Of a stretch of DNA of 64,000 bases, positions 47,067-55,464 are shown piece by piece. The translations under genes were made by a program, and so were the position numbers. This stretch comes from Diacronema lutheri (Eukaryota > Haptophyta > Pavlovophyceae > Pavlovales > Pavlovaceae). The notes beneath the pieces were generated by a model. The model was not told the DNA's origin. It worked only from the letters and a program-made list of their open reading frames with translations, and did no database searches. The stretch spans positions 496,001-560,000 of the forward strand of contig JAGTXO010000005.1 in the NCBI GenBank assembly GCA_019448385.1, given 5' to 3'. Every line of letters begins with the position of its first letter. Positions within the stretch are counted from its first letter, which is position 1.

Positions 47067-47900
47067 CTAGGCGCGCTTCTTACCGTCGTTGCGCATGGGC
47101 AGCAGCGGCTGGAGCGGCGTGTTCAGCCGCCAGATCGCGCCGGTAAGCACGGACGCGATCGTGATCCACACGGCGTTGGGCAGCAGGATGAGCGCAGCGA
47201 GGCGGTCGACTCTGGAGAATTCGAAGACGGCCCAGCAAATGGACGCGAGGACGGCAAAGACTGCGATGAATGAGACGCCGAGCCGCCGCTCCACGTTTGT
47301 GATCGAGTTCCACGTGTCGCCCACCGCCAGGTGCACCATCAGCGCGAGGATTGGGCGCGTGCAGAGCACGCGCCCCTTGGCGGCGTAGACCATCGTGCTC
47401 GACGCGACGCGCAGCAGCGTGATTGTGCCCCAAATGATTGGAAACGCGATGCCAGGTGGCGTCCAGCTCGGCCGCTTGGTCTCCGACGGCGTGGCCGCGC
47501 CACCCTGCGCCTTGCGGTTTGGCCGCGAGTTGTCCATCACCGAAAAGACGCGTGTGCGCAGCGCGAGGAATGCGAAGAGGGGCACGGCGCACGCGAGTGG
47601 CAATCGACCAAAGCCAACTCGATCGAGCGCCGCAAGCGTTGCGGCAATGAGCCCGACCTCGAGCGCGGTTGCCCCACCGTAGCGAGACACGTGAGCAACA
47701 TCCACGCCGCCGGCGTCAGCCGCGTCGCGATCCGGAGCCCCTGCGTCAGCAGTCGTCATGCGCGCGGGCACTGCGCGCGAGCGCAGCCCCGGTCGCACAA
47801 TTGGCGCTCGGCGCGCCCCCAACGCGCGCGGCAGCAGCGCCTCCGTGGGCGAGAGCGCCACGAGAAGGACGAGCGCGCACACACTCCGTAGCGCCACCAT
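47067..47900 (-). CDS. TspO/MBR (translocator protein) family member
   Basis: This 277-residue protein starts at ATG 47900. A signal-like leader (VALRSVCALVLLVALSPTEA) and an Arg-rich stretch (about 22-50) resemble a bipartite plastid presequence. The TspO domain shows the W.PP motif (WTPPGIAFPIIWGTI), GDTWNSITNVERRLG and W.LN near the C terminus, with five hydrophobic helices. TspO proteins bind porphyrins and sterols in mitochondrial, ER or plastid membranes and respond to stress. Helix spacing is somewhat loose and the family is inferred from these motifs. Confidence 0.78.
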   Translation of the reverse strand: MVALRSVCALVLLVALSPTEALLPRALGARRAPIVRPGLRSRAVPARMTTADAGAPDRDAADAGGVDVAHVSRYGGATALEVGLIAATLAALDRVGFGRLPLACAVPLFAFLALRTRVFSVMDNSRPNRKAQGGAATPSETKRPSWTPPGIAFPIIWGTITLLRVASSTMVYAAKGRVLCTRPILALMVHLAVGDTWNSITNVERRLGVSFIAVFAVLASICWAVFEFSRVDRLAALILLPNAVWITIASVLTGAIWRLNTPLQPLLPMRNDGKKRA

Positions 47901-48208
47901 CCTGCACTCGGATTGTCCGCCACCCGAGTTGCAGACATCTGGCGGTGCACACCCATGACTGGACCTCGTCACTCAATTCGCAGACATCTAGTCACTCAAG
48001 TCAGCTGACACATGACTGGTTTTACACTTGACAGGCGGGTCAGCAGGAGGGGCGTGCACGGGGCCGAGGCATGACGAACGGAGCGAACGAAAGGGTGCAC
48101 GCAATGCGCGCAGCCACCGCCTTGGCCGGGGCCCACGGACACGACCGCCAAGGCCTTGGCCGGGGCATTGCCGTTCGAGGGCGCCACCGCCACCGAAATG
48201 AGCGCAGC
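47901..48208. other. 308-bp intergenic region with repeat copy
   Basis: It contains a short repeated CGCAGACATCT-type motif (about 47930-47990), a dispersed repeat copy (48036-48098) and a duplicated piece of the Lin0512 gene end (48129-48148). Confidence 0.55.
48036..48098 (+). repeat. Dispersed repeat copy
   Basis: GGGTCAGCAGG is followed by the shared tail with CGTGCACGGGGCCGAGGC and GACGAACGGAGCGAACGAA. The same tail occurs at about 14.06 and 57.25 kb. The branch-point-like core is reduced or missing here. Confidence 0.65.
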
Positions 48209-48781
48209 TTAGGCGCGGGAGGGGGGGGGAGGACACTCGGTCGCCGCGTCGTAGCCCACGGACACGACCGCCACTGCGATGATCATCGAGTCGTCGGTGT
48301 CGCCCATCTCTCGCAAGGCAATGCCGGATGACGCCTTCATCCCGCCGTGCACCAGCTCGACCGGAAGAAGCTTGCCGTACGGGAAAACTGCCGCGACCTG
48401 CTCGAGGTCGACGCGCGCATGAAATTCATGCGGCACGCCGAGCTGCACGCGAAGCAGCATGTTTGCGTACCCGCCCGGCACGATGTGTGCAATCGAAGGT
48501 ATGCTGTTGAATTCGATGGCGTTTCGACACGCTCGCACGGCGGCTTTGGTGGGATTCTGCCCGTGCTGATCGTTCCCAAAGCCGCACTCGACGAAGAGGA
48601 CGCGGCTCATCGAACCGCCCGCCGTTCCGGCTGCGAACGCCGGCCGAGGCCGGCTACGAGCAGATCGCCGCACGCTGCTCCGCGCCACGAAGGCGGCGCC
48701 CCACGCGGACGCACCTGCGAGCAGAAAGGCGAGCACGCACGCACGAATCCCCGACTCGACGGCCGACTCCATCACCGACAT
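48209..48781 (-). CDS. Lin0512-family protein with targeting peptide
   Basis: This 190-residue protein starts at ATG 48781. After a hydrophobic, then Arg-rich leader (about 1-50), the domain of about 115 residues matches the small conserved Lin0512 family: VECGFGNDQHGQNPTKAAVR, then VQLGVPHEFHARVDLEQV, FPYGKLLPVELVHGGMKA, ALREMGDTDDSMIIAVAVV. The family has no known function, and is spread over bacteria and plastid-bearing eukaryotes. The leader suggests plastid import. The last codons are partly duplicated downstream. Confidence 0.8.
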   Translation of the reverse strand: MSVMESAVESGIRACVLAFLLAGASAWGAAFVARSSVRRSARSRPRPAFAAGTAGGSMSRVLFVECGFGNDQHGQNPTKAAVRACRNAIEFNSIPSIAHIVPGGYANMLLRVQLGVPHEFHARVDLEQVAAVFPYGKLLPVELVHGGMKASSGIALREMGDTDDSMIIAVAVVSVGYDAATECPPPPSRA

Positions 48782-48897
48782 CGGCAAAATAATTCTCTCA
48801 AGACAGGACCTGGCACCATAGGCGGCCGGTCCAGCGCGCGTCATTCTGCAGCCGCGCCCCGGCGGCCGGAGCACGCAGCAGAGTGCGGGCGGGCGCG
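48782..48897. promoter_or_regulatory. Likely bidirectional promoter, Lin0512 / lipin
   Basis: These 116 bp separate divergent start codons and include an AT-rich patch next to the Lin0512 start. Confidence 0.35.
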
Positions 48898-51800
48898 ATG
48901 TCGACGGTGGTGGAGAAGTTCCTGGACAGCGTGTCGGTGGCACTCGACATCAACCAATCGACATTGAGCGGCGCGATCGACATCCTCGTCGTCGAGCAGC
49001 CGGACGGCTCATTGCGCAGCACGCCCTTCCACGTGCGCATCGGCAAGCTCGAGCTGCTGCGACCGCGTGACAAGGTGGTGCACATCGCGATCAACGGGCA
49101 GCCCGCCGACCTGATCATGCGCATCGGCTCGTCCGGCGAGTGCTACTTTATCGACCCGGACGAGTCAGGCGGCGACGAGTCGGACGGCGGCTCGTCGGCC
49201 GCGGACGACGAGCGCTCTTTCTCGCAGCACTCGTCGCCGTGCAGCATGTTGGCGGGCGAGCACGAGGTGTTGCACCTGCCGCCACGACTCGACCTTCCGA
49301 CGCACGTGCACGCCGTTGCCGAGCGACCGCCCAAGCAGCGGCCGTCCATCATAGAGTGGGCATGGGGCGGTATGCCGAGCCGCAAGCGGCAGCTGCGGCG
49401 CGGGCAGAAGGGCGGCGAGCCGATAACGCTCGATCAGCTCGAGTCGATGGTCAACGCCGAGTCGCTCATGGAGGAGCAGCAGGCGAGGCTCGCGCGCGAT
49501 CTCGGCGAGCACGACGCGCGCGCGCCCGACGAGACGCGCGCGAGCCTCGGGCCTCTGCCAATCCAAGCGGTCTGCGCTCGCCTCGTTCGCCTCTCGCTCC
49601 TTCCCGCATCTTCGAGCTCGCTCGCGGTACAGATCGTGCCCAACTCGCGGGTCGTCATCTCCTCGCGCAAGGCCTCACTCGCCTCGCTTGTCCACGTCGC
49701 CGCCGCCGCGAGGGCCGAAATGGACGCTATTCTTGCCGTTACCGTTACGACGCCGGCCGCGGCAGCAGCGGGCACACTGCCGGCTCGCGGCGCGGTGAGC
49801 GGCGCGGCGGCTGAGCACGTCGACGCGCGTACGCCCGTTGTGAGCGGCAGCGCGCCCGAGCTCCGCGACGCGCGTGCCTCGAGCACGGGCGACGACCTGC
49901 TGCGCGCGCACGACGGTCTGCGCGCGCGCTCGGGCGCGGACTCGGACGCGCTGGCGACGCGACTATCGAGTATGGAGGTGGAGGTGCAGGGCGCAGCCGC
50001 AAGCGCTGAGGTGGCGCTGCTCGTCCCGCCGCAGCCGCCGGGCCCCGTCGAAGAAGCGACGGCGCAGCCCTCCGCTCGCCCCTCTCCGGCCAGCGCGACC
50101 GACAGCGGTGGAGTCGGCGCGAGCATGGCAGCGCGCTCGCCGCCCGCCGTCGCATTCTCGCTCTGCGGCCCCGAGCTAGCCGCGCTTGAGCGTGGCGCGC
50201 CGGGCGCGAGCGCGCGCGGCTCGGACGGCTCGATGCCGTACGCGCCGCCGTACGAGCGTGCGTTCGAGAGCGCGCGTGTGGGGCGTGATCGTTTCTTCGC
50301 GCAGCCGCAGGTCGCATCGGACGACCGGCTGCGCGTGCGCGTCGGCGAGCGGATCTTCGCGTGGGATGCGGCGGCTCCGCTCCTCGCAGCACTCGCCGCG
50401 TTCGGCGAGCTGCCACCCGGCGTGCATGCCGCGGACGGCGGCTCGCCCCGCGCGCCGCCCATGCCGCCGAGCACGCTTGCCGGCGGGCGCGCGGCGACGG
50501 CGCCGCCGAGCGTGAGCGCGTGCGGCGCGCGCGCGCGCGCGGATTCACTCGACGAGTCGCAATCGCAGGCGCGCGCGAGCGAAGCGCGAACGCCTCTACC
50601 CGTGTCGGCGGTTACGGCGAGCACGTCGTCGAGCGGGTGGCGGTGGTTTGGCTGGGGCTCGGCGTCCCAACCGACAGCTGTGGCGAGCGGCGCGCGCGAG
50701 CGGAGCGTCGAGGGCGAGGGCAGCAGCATGGCGTGCGATGGTGAGTCGTCCTCGTCGCGCGGCGCGACCGACGCCGACGCGGCGGACTGCGGCGACGGCG
50801 GCGGCGGGGCCTCGAGCGCCGGCGGCGGCGTGCGCGGCTCGTCGTCCGTGCCGGCCAACCTCTCGCGGCAGATGCTGCACGCGAGCCCGCTCCGCGCGCA
50901 GCCGGCGGCGCCCTCGCGCTCGGACGCGGGCACGTCGAGCCGATCGACGCCCGAGCGCGCCGCGTGCTCGCGTGCCATGCTTCGCTCGTGCCGCGCGAAG
51001 CGGATTCGTTTGCGCTCAGAGCAGCTTGCCGCACTCAAGCTCAAGCAGGGGCACAACACGATCTCCTTCAGCGTGCACTCGAGCCTGCAGGGCACGCAGG
51101 TTGTCTCCGCCGCCATCTTCCTATGGAAACGGCACTGCAAGATCGTCATCTCCGACGTGGACGGCACGATCACCAAGTCGGACGTGCTCGGGCACGTGAT
51201 GCCGCGCGTCGGCATCGACTGGTCGCACTCCGGTGTGACGGCGCTCTACTCGATGCTGCGCAAGAACGGCTACCACCTGCTCTACCTGACGTCACGCGGG
51301 ATCGGCCAGTCCCTCTCCACGCGCGAGTACCTCACCGGCGTGCAGCAGGGCAAGACGACGCTGCCCGAGGGCCCCATCTTCATGTCGCCCACGCGCCTGA
51401 TCGAGTCGTTCACGCGCGAGGTGATCTGGCGCAACCCGGAGGAGTTTAAGCGCGCGTGCCTCGACGACATCCGCTCGCTCTTCCCCGATGACTTCAACCC
51501 GTACTACGCCGGCTTTGGCAACCGCCATTCTGACCAGGTCGCGTACCGCGCGGTCGGCGTTCCCGAAAGCCGCATCCTGCTCATCAACCCGCAGGTGCCG
51601 TGGGCGCGCGCGGGCGGGCGGGCGGGCGGGCGGGCGGGCGGGCGGGCGGGCGCGACCGCGCGCGGCGGCGCGGCGCGGCCCTCGCCTCAGCTCACGCGCC
51701 ACGGCGCCCGCGCGGGCGTGTGGCAGGGCGTGATCACCCACCGCAACCGCACGTACCAAAAGTCTTACCCGATGCTGCTCGAGCTCGTGCACCACATGTT

Positions 51801-51966
51801 CCCGCCAATCACGGACGCGAGCAGCTTCGAGTCGCACGAGGCCGCCACCTTCAACTCATTCAACTTCTGGCGGGTCGGGCCAGACACCTGGCCCGACTCG
51901 CCGCCAGGCTCGGACAGGTCGAGCGACGTTGGCGCGGCCGAGAGCGCCGCGTTTGGCTCGCTCTAG
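48898..51966 (+). CDS. Lipin-type phosphatidate phosphatase
   Basis: Exons 48898-51594 and 51727-51966 give 978 residues. The N-LIP domain (about 1-110) contains LSGAIDILVVEQPDGSLRST, then PFHVRIGKLELL. The C-LIP domain (about 690-940) contains SVHSSLQGTQVVSAAIFLWK and the catalytic DVDGT (Asp753, Asp755), then GYHLLYLTSRGIGQS and YAGFGNRHSDQVAYRAVGV. Lipins dephosphorylate phosphatidate to diacylglycerol for triacylglycerol and membrane lipid synthesis and act as regulators of nuclear membrane growth. The middle (about 110-690) is Ser/Ala-rich, low complexity and probably disordered. The 132-bp intron is in frame and carries (GGGC)n. Confidence 0.93.
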   Translation: MSTVVEKFLDSVSVALDINQSTLSGAIDILVVEQPDGSLRSTPFHVRIGKLELLRPRDKVVHIAINGQPADLIMRIGSSGECYFIDPDESGGDESDGGSSAADDERSFSQHSSPCSMLAGEHEVLHLPPRLDLPTHVHAVAERPPKQRPSIIEWAWGGMPSRKRQLRRGQKGGEPITLDQLESMVNAESLMEEQQARLARDLGEHDARAPDETRASLGPLPIQAVCARLVRLSLLPASSSSLAVQIVPNSRVVISSRKASLASLVHVAAAARAEMDAILAVTVTTPAAAAAGTLPARGAVSGAAAEHVDARTPVVSGSAPELRDARASSTGDDLLRAHDGLRARSGADSDALATRLSSMEVEVQGAAASAEVALLVPPQPPGPVEEATAQPSARPSPASATDSGGVGASMAARSPPAVAFSLCGPELAALERGAPGASARGSDGSMPYAPPYERAFESARVGRDRFFAQPQVASDDRLRVRVGERIFAWDAAAPLLAALAAFGELPPGVHAADGGSPRAPPMPPSTLAGGRAATAPPSVSACGARARADSLDESQSQARASEARTPLPVSAVTASTSSSGWRWFGWGSASQPTAVASGARERSVEGEGSSMACDGESSSSRGATDADAADCGDGGGGASSAGGGVRGSSSVPANLSRQMLHASPLRAQPAAPSRSDAGTSSRSTPERAACSRAMLRSCRAKRIRLRSEQLAALKLKQGHNTISFSVHSSLQGTQVVSAAIFLWKRHCKIVISDVDGTITKSDVLGHVMPRVGIDWSHSGVTALYSMLRKNGYHLLYLTSRGIGQSLSTREYLTGVQQGKTTLPEGPIFMSPTRLIESFTREVIWRNPEEFKRACLDDIRSLFPDDFNPYYAGFGNRHSDQVAYRAVGVPESRILLINPQVPWARAGGRAGGRAGGRAGATARGGAARPSPQLTRHGARAGVWQGVITHRNRTYQKSYPMLLELVHHMFPPITDASSFESHEAATFNSFNFWRVGPDTWPDSPPGSDRSSDVGAAESAAFGSL
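51611..51650. repeat. (GGGC)n array in lipin intron
   Basis: About ten GGGC units lie in the proposed 132-bp intron. Such arrays can fold into G-quadruplexes. Retention of the intron would insert Gly/Arg residues in frame. Confidence 0.85.
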
Positions 51967-52040
51967 TGCCCAACGCGCTTTATATAGGGCGCCGTGTGAA
52001 GCCGGATCTCACGGCGGGTGCCGCTGCGCTGGACGGCCCG

Positions 52041-52775
52041 TCACTTCTTCTTGCCCGTCTTGAGCTTGATGACCTCGCCTGCGTATCGGATGCCCTTGCC
52101 CTTGTACGGCTCGGGACGTTTCAGGTCGCGGATCTGCGCGGCGACCTCGTGCACGGCCTGCTTGTCCGGACCGGAGACGACAACCTGCGTCTGCGACGGC
52201 ACGGCGAGGGTCACCGTGCCCGCAAAGCGCGCGGGCAGCTCGTAGATGACGTCGTGTGACACGCCGAGCCGGCAGACGAGCCGGCCCTTCTCGAGCGCTG
52301 TGCGGAAGCCGACGCCGACAAACTCGAGCTCGCGCGTGTAACCGCGCGTCACACCGCGCACCATGTTGGCAATCAGCGCGCGCGCGGTGCCCCACATCGT
52401 CATCCCGCACTTTGACGTGCCGCCGCAGAGCGGCGAGACCACCACCTGGTCGCCCTCGACGCGGACCTGCACCACCGAATGCAGCTTGGTCGAGACGGTG
52501 CCTCGCGGGCCGGCGACGTGGACGAGCGCGCACTCGCCAAAATCGTGCTCCAGCTTGCGCGGCTTGATCTTCCACAACCGCGGCGTCATCGGGTATTTGA
52601 GCAGGTCGCCCGTGGGCGGCGGCACGGATTCGACCGTGACGCGCGCGCCTTCGGGCAGCTTCACGGGCTGCTGCCCGATGCGCGACATTGCGCGCGCACG
52701 CGGTAGCGAGCGCGCGACGGGCCCCAGCGCGCACGCGGAGACGCCCGCGCGCGCGCCGCGCCGGGCGAGGAGCAT
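52041..52775 (-). CDS. Organellar ribosomal protein uL6
   Basis: This 244-residue protein starts at ATG 52775. A leader of about 29 residues, rich in Arg and Ala, precedes SRIGQQPVKLPEGARVTVES, the bacterial uL6 start. VEGDQVVVSPLCGG, GYTRELEFVGVGFRTALEKG and the end PEPYKGKGIRYAGEVIKLKTGKKK (given in part: PYKGKGIRYAGEVIKLK) are typical. uL6 binds 23S rRNA near the GTPase centre. The bacterial type and leader point to the mitochondrial ribosome, less likely the plastid one. A segment of about 30 residues, around DLLKYPMTPRLWKIKPRK, is inserted in the first repeat compared with bacteria. Confidence 0.9.
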   Translation of the reverse strand: MLLARRGARAGVSACALGPVARSLPRARAMSRIGQQPVKLPEGARVTVESVPPPTGDLLKYPMTPRLWKIKPRKLEHDFGECALVHVAGPRGTVSTKLHSVVQVRVEGDQVVVSPLCGGTSKCGMTMWGTARALIANMVRGVTRGYTRELEFVGVGFRTALEKGRLVCRLGVSHDVIYELPARFAGTVTLAVPSQTQVVVSGPDKQAVHEVAAQIRDLKRPEPYKGKGIRYAGEVIKLKTGKKK

Positions 52776-53021
52776 GGCCCTCGCGCGCCCCGGGTGACCT
52801 CCAGCGCGCGAGCCGCGCGCAAGGTCTTGTTTTAAAAGGGGTTGAAAGTAGGCGCTCAAAAGGCCTTTCTGCCACCCACCCGCGCCCGCCGAGGCGGACT
52901 CCAGACCGCTCCGAAAGGTGACGAGCACGGCGGTGGTGGGCCGGGCGCGCGGAGTGGGCGCAGGGCGCTCACGCACGTCCTTCCACGGCCCGCGCGCGCC
53001 GCGCGTCGCAGCCGCGCCGCG

Positions 53022-54733
53022 ATGGATGACGAGTACGACGTCATCGTGCTCGGCACGGGCATGAAGGATACGCTCCTCTCGGGCCTGATGTCCGTCGCGG
53101 GCAAAAAGGTGCTGCACATGGACCGCAACAGCTACTACGGCGGCGAGAGCGCGTCGCTCAATCTCAACCAAATGTTCGAGAAGTACGGCAACGGCGAGAA
53201 GCCGCCCGCGGAGCTCGGCTCGAGCCGCGACTACAACATTGACCTGATCCCCAAGTTCATGATGGCCTCCGGTGCGCCGCGCGCGCGCGCCTCGCGCGAG
53301 AGGGAGTGCGCGCGGCGCCGCTCCCGTATCGGCGTGCTGTACGCGCTCGCGCCCGAGTCGGGGCCCCGCCGGCGCGCGCTGCGCGTCAAGCCCGCGCCAA
53401 GCCCGGGCGTGCGCGCGCGTGCGCCCCCCCCCCCCCCCCCCCCCCGCTCGGCGCGCCGCCGCGCTCGCTTGCCACGCTCACGCGCACGCGCCCCGCTCGG
53501 CTGGCGCGGCGTGGGTCCGGCGCGCAGGCAAGCTGGTGCGGATGCTGCTGTACAGCAAGACGACGCACTACCTCGAGTTCAAGCAGATCGACGGCTCGTT
53601 CGTGTACAACAAGGGGAAGGTGCACAAGGTGCCAGTCACTGAGACCGAGGCGCTGGCGTCAGGCCTCATGGGCCTGTGGGAGAAGCGGCGGTTCCGCAAC
53701 TTCCTCATTTACGTGCAGGAGTACGACGCGGCCAACGCCAGCACGCACAAGGGGCGCGACCTCTCGCGCCTCTCCTCCGCTGACCTGATTAAAGACTTTG
53801 GGCTGCAGCAAGAGACAGTTGACTTCATCGGCCACGCGATTGCGCTCAACCACAACGACGAGTACCTGACCAAGCCCGCGGCGGAGCTGGTGAAGCGATG
53901 CCAGCTCTACTCTCTCTCCCTCGCGCAGTACGGCAAGTCGCCGTACATCTACCCGCTCTATGGCCTCGGCGAGCTGCCCCAGGCCTTCTCGCGGCTGAGC
54001 GCCGTGCACGGCGGCGTCTACATGCTCAACAAGAAGGTGGACAAGATCGAGTACGACGAGAGCGGCCGGGTGTGCGGCGTGACGAGCGAGGGCGAGACCG
54101 CAAAGTGCAAGATGGTCATCGGCGACCCGAGCTACTTCCTCGCCGACGGCAAGGTGAAGCAGGTCGGGCAGGTCATTCGCATGGTCTGCATCATGAGCCA
54201 CCCGGTGCCGAACACGAACAACTCGGACTCGTGCCAGATCATCATTCCGCAGTCGCAGGTCGGCCGGCAGAACGACATCTACATCACCTGCCTCGGCGCG
54301 TCCAATTCGGTCGCGCCCGCCGGCAAGTACATCGTGATTGTCTCGTCGACGGTCGAGACGGCCGAGCCGGTCAAGGAGCTCTCGCCCGCGCTTAAGCTGC
54401 TCGGCAAGCCGGACAAGATCTTTGCGCTGCTCAACAATGTGTACGTCCCCGCCAACGACTTTGCGAAGGACGGCTGCTTCATCACGAGCAGCTTTGACGC
54501 CAGCTCGCATTTTGAGTCGTCCGTCAACGACGTCCTTGCCGTCTACGAGCAGATCATGAGCACATTGCCGCCCGAGGAGCGCAAGGTGCGCGCGCGCGCG
54601 CATTCGCGTCACGCGCGCGGACTAGCGCGCGCGCCCCGCTCACGCGAGCGTGCTTACTTGGCCCTTATCCCCCCTCCCCCAACTGCGCCTCGCGCAGCTG
54701 ATCGACTTGGACCACCTGCCCGCGCAGGAGTAG
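53022..54733 (+). CDS. GDI1: Rab GDP dissociation inhibitor
   Basis: Exons 53022-53271, 53528-54585 and 54698-54733 give 447 residues, the usual GDI length. Introns begin GTGCGC, the last exon is only 36 nt ([11 protein letters not shown]), and phases agree. Motifs include [20 protein letters not shown] (FAD-like fold), [58 protein letters not shown] and [11 protein letters not shown] extracts GDP-bound prenylated Rabs from membranes and returns them to donor membranes. Intron 1 contains 22 C on the sense strand. The symbol follows the yeast/plant naming. Confidence 0.95.
53424..53445. repeat. Poly-C run (22) in GDI intron 1
   Basis: It lies on the sense strand, about 82 bases before the 3' splice site. 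Confidence 0.9.
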
Positions 54734-54848
54734 GCGCGGGCGATAGACTAGGCGGTGGGCCGACGTCCTCAGGGTGCCGCGCTGGCAAGCGTGGCCGTGG
54801 GTGGTCGGGTCGGATGGAGATAGGAAACGTCGAAAGATCTGGGGCCTC

Positions 54849-54849
<1 letters not shown>

Positions 54850-54904
<55 letters not shown>
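54850..54904. repeat. Poly-C run (55), longest homopolymer in the window
   Basis: It lies between the convergent ends of GDI and the minus-strand gene at 54916. The true length may differ because homopolymers this long are prone to assembly error. Confidence 0.9.
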
Positions 54905-54915
54905 TTGACGCCACG

Positions 54916-55464
54916 CTACTGGCGTTGAGGCGCCGCGAAGCCGGCAAAGCTGCCCGCAAAAGATGCGATCCGCCGGTCGACTTGCGCAACCTGCGGTTGC
55001 CGCTCCGCGGCCTGCGCCGCCACGAGCCGATTGCGTTGCGCGTCGGCGATCATCGACGGCTGCACCATGCGCTTCGAGGTGACTTTGCGCGTGCCGTTTC
55101 TATGGTGCAAGTCGCGCTCCGCGTCAACAATCCCGCCGCCCATCGCGGTCGTGACGTACATCGACGGATCCGCGCCGCGCGGCGCCCAGGTGGAGCCAGT
55201 GGGCACTGCGGCGTGGTCAAAGTGCTTCTTGTGCCTCGCACTCGTCTCGCTCGCCGACTCGGAGGGCATAGGCGCGGCAGCCTGCTCGAACGCGGTCATG
55301 CTGCTCCGCTCCGCGAAAGGCCTGACCATGCGCCTCGCGGGCACGTCGTCCGCGAACACGGGCGGCGCCCGACGCTCCATCCAACGGCAGAACCTGTCGA
55401 AAAGCAAAAGGAAAAGAAGAAGAGTGGGAAAATAAAACTGGACCGGGGAAATGTCGGCGATCAT
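54916..55464 (-). CDS. Hypothetical protein with N-terminal membrane helix
   Basis: ATG 55464 opens a frame of 182 residues. It begins with a short acidic stretch and a hydrophobic helix (FYFPTLLLFLLLFDRFCRWM), followed by a polar tail (SETSARHKKHFDHAAVPTGS, then helical AAQAAERQPQVAQVDRRI). I recognise no family. The protein-like composition and membrane anchor support a gene, but its start codon overlaps the head-to-head OCD-Tudor gene by 14 bp, so it could start later (for example at the Met of WMERRAPP) or be false. Confidence 0.4.
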   Translation of the reverse strand: MIADISPVQFYFPTLLLFLLLFDRFCRWMERRAPPVFADDVPARRMVRPFAERSSMTAFEQAAAPMPSESASETSARHKKHFDHAAVPTGSTWAPRGADPSMYVTTAMGGGIVDAERDLHHRNGTRKVTSKRMVQPSMIADAQRNRLVAAQAAERQPQVAQVDRRIASFAGSFAGFAAPQRQ

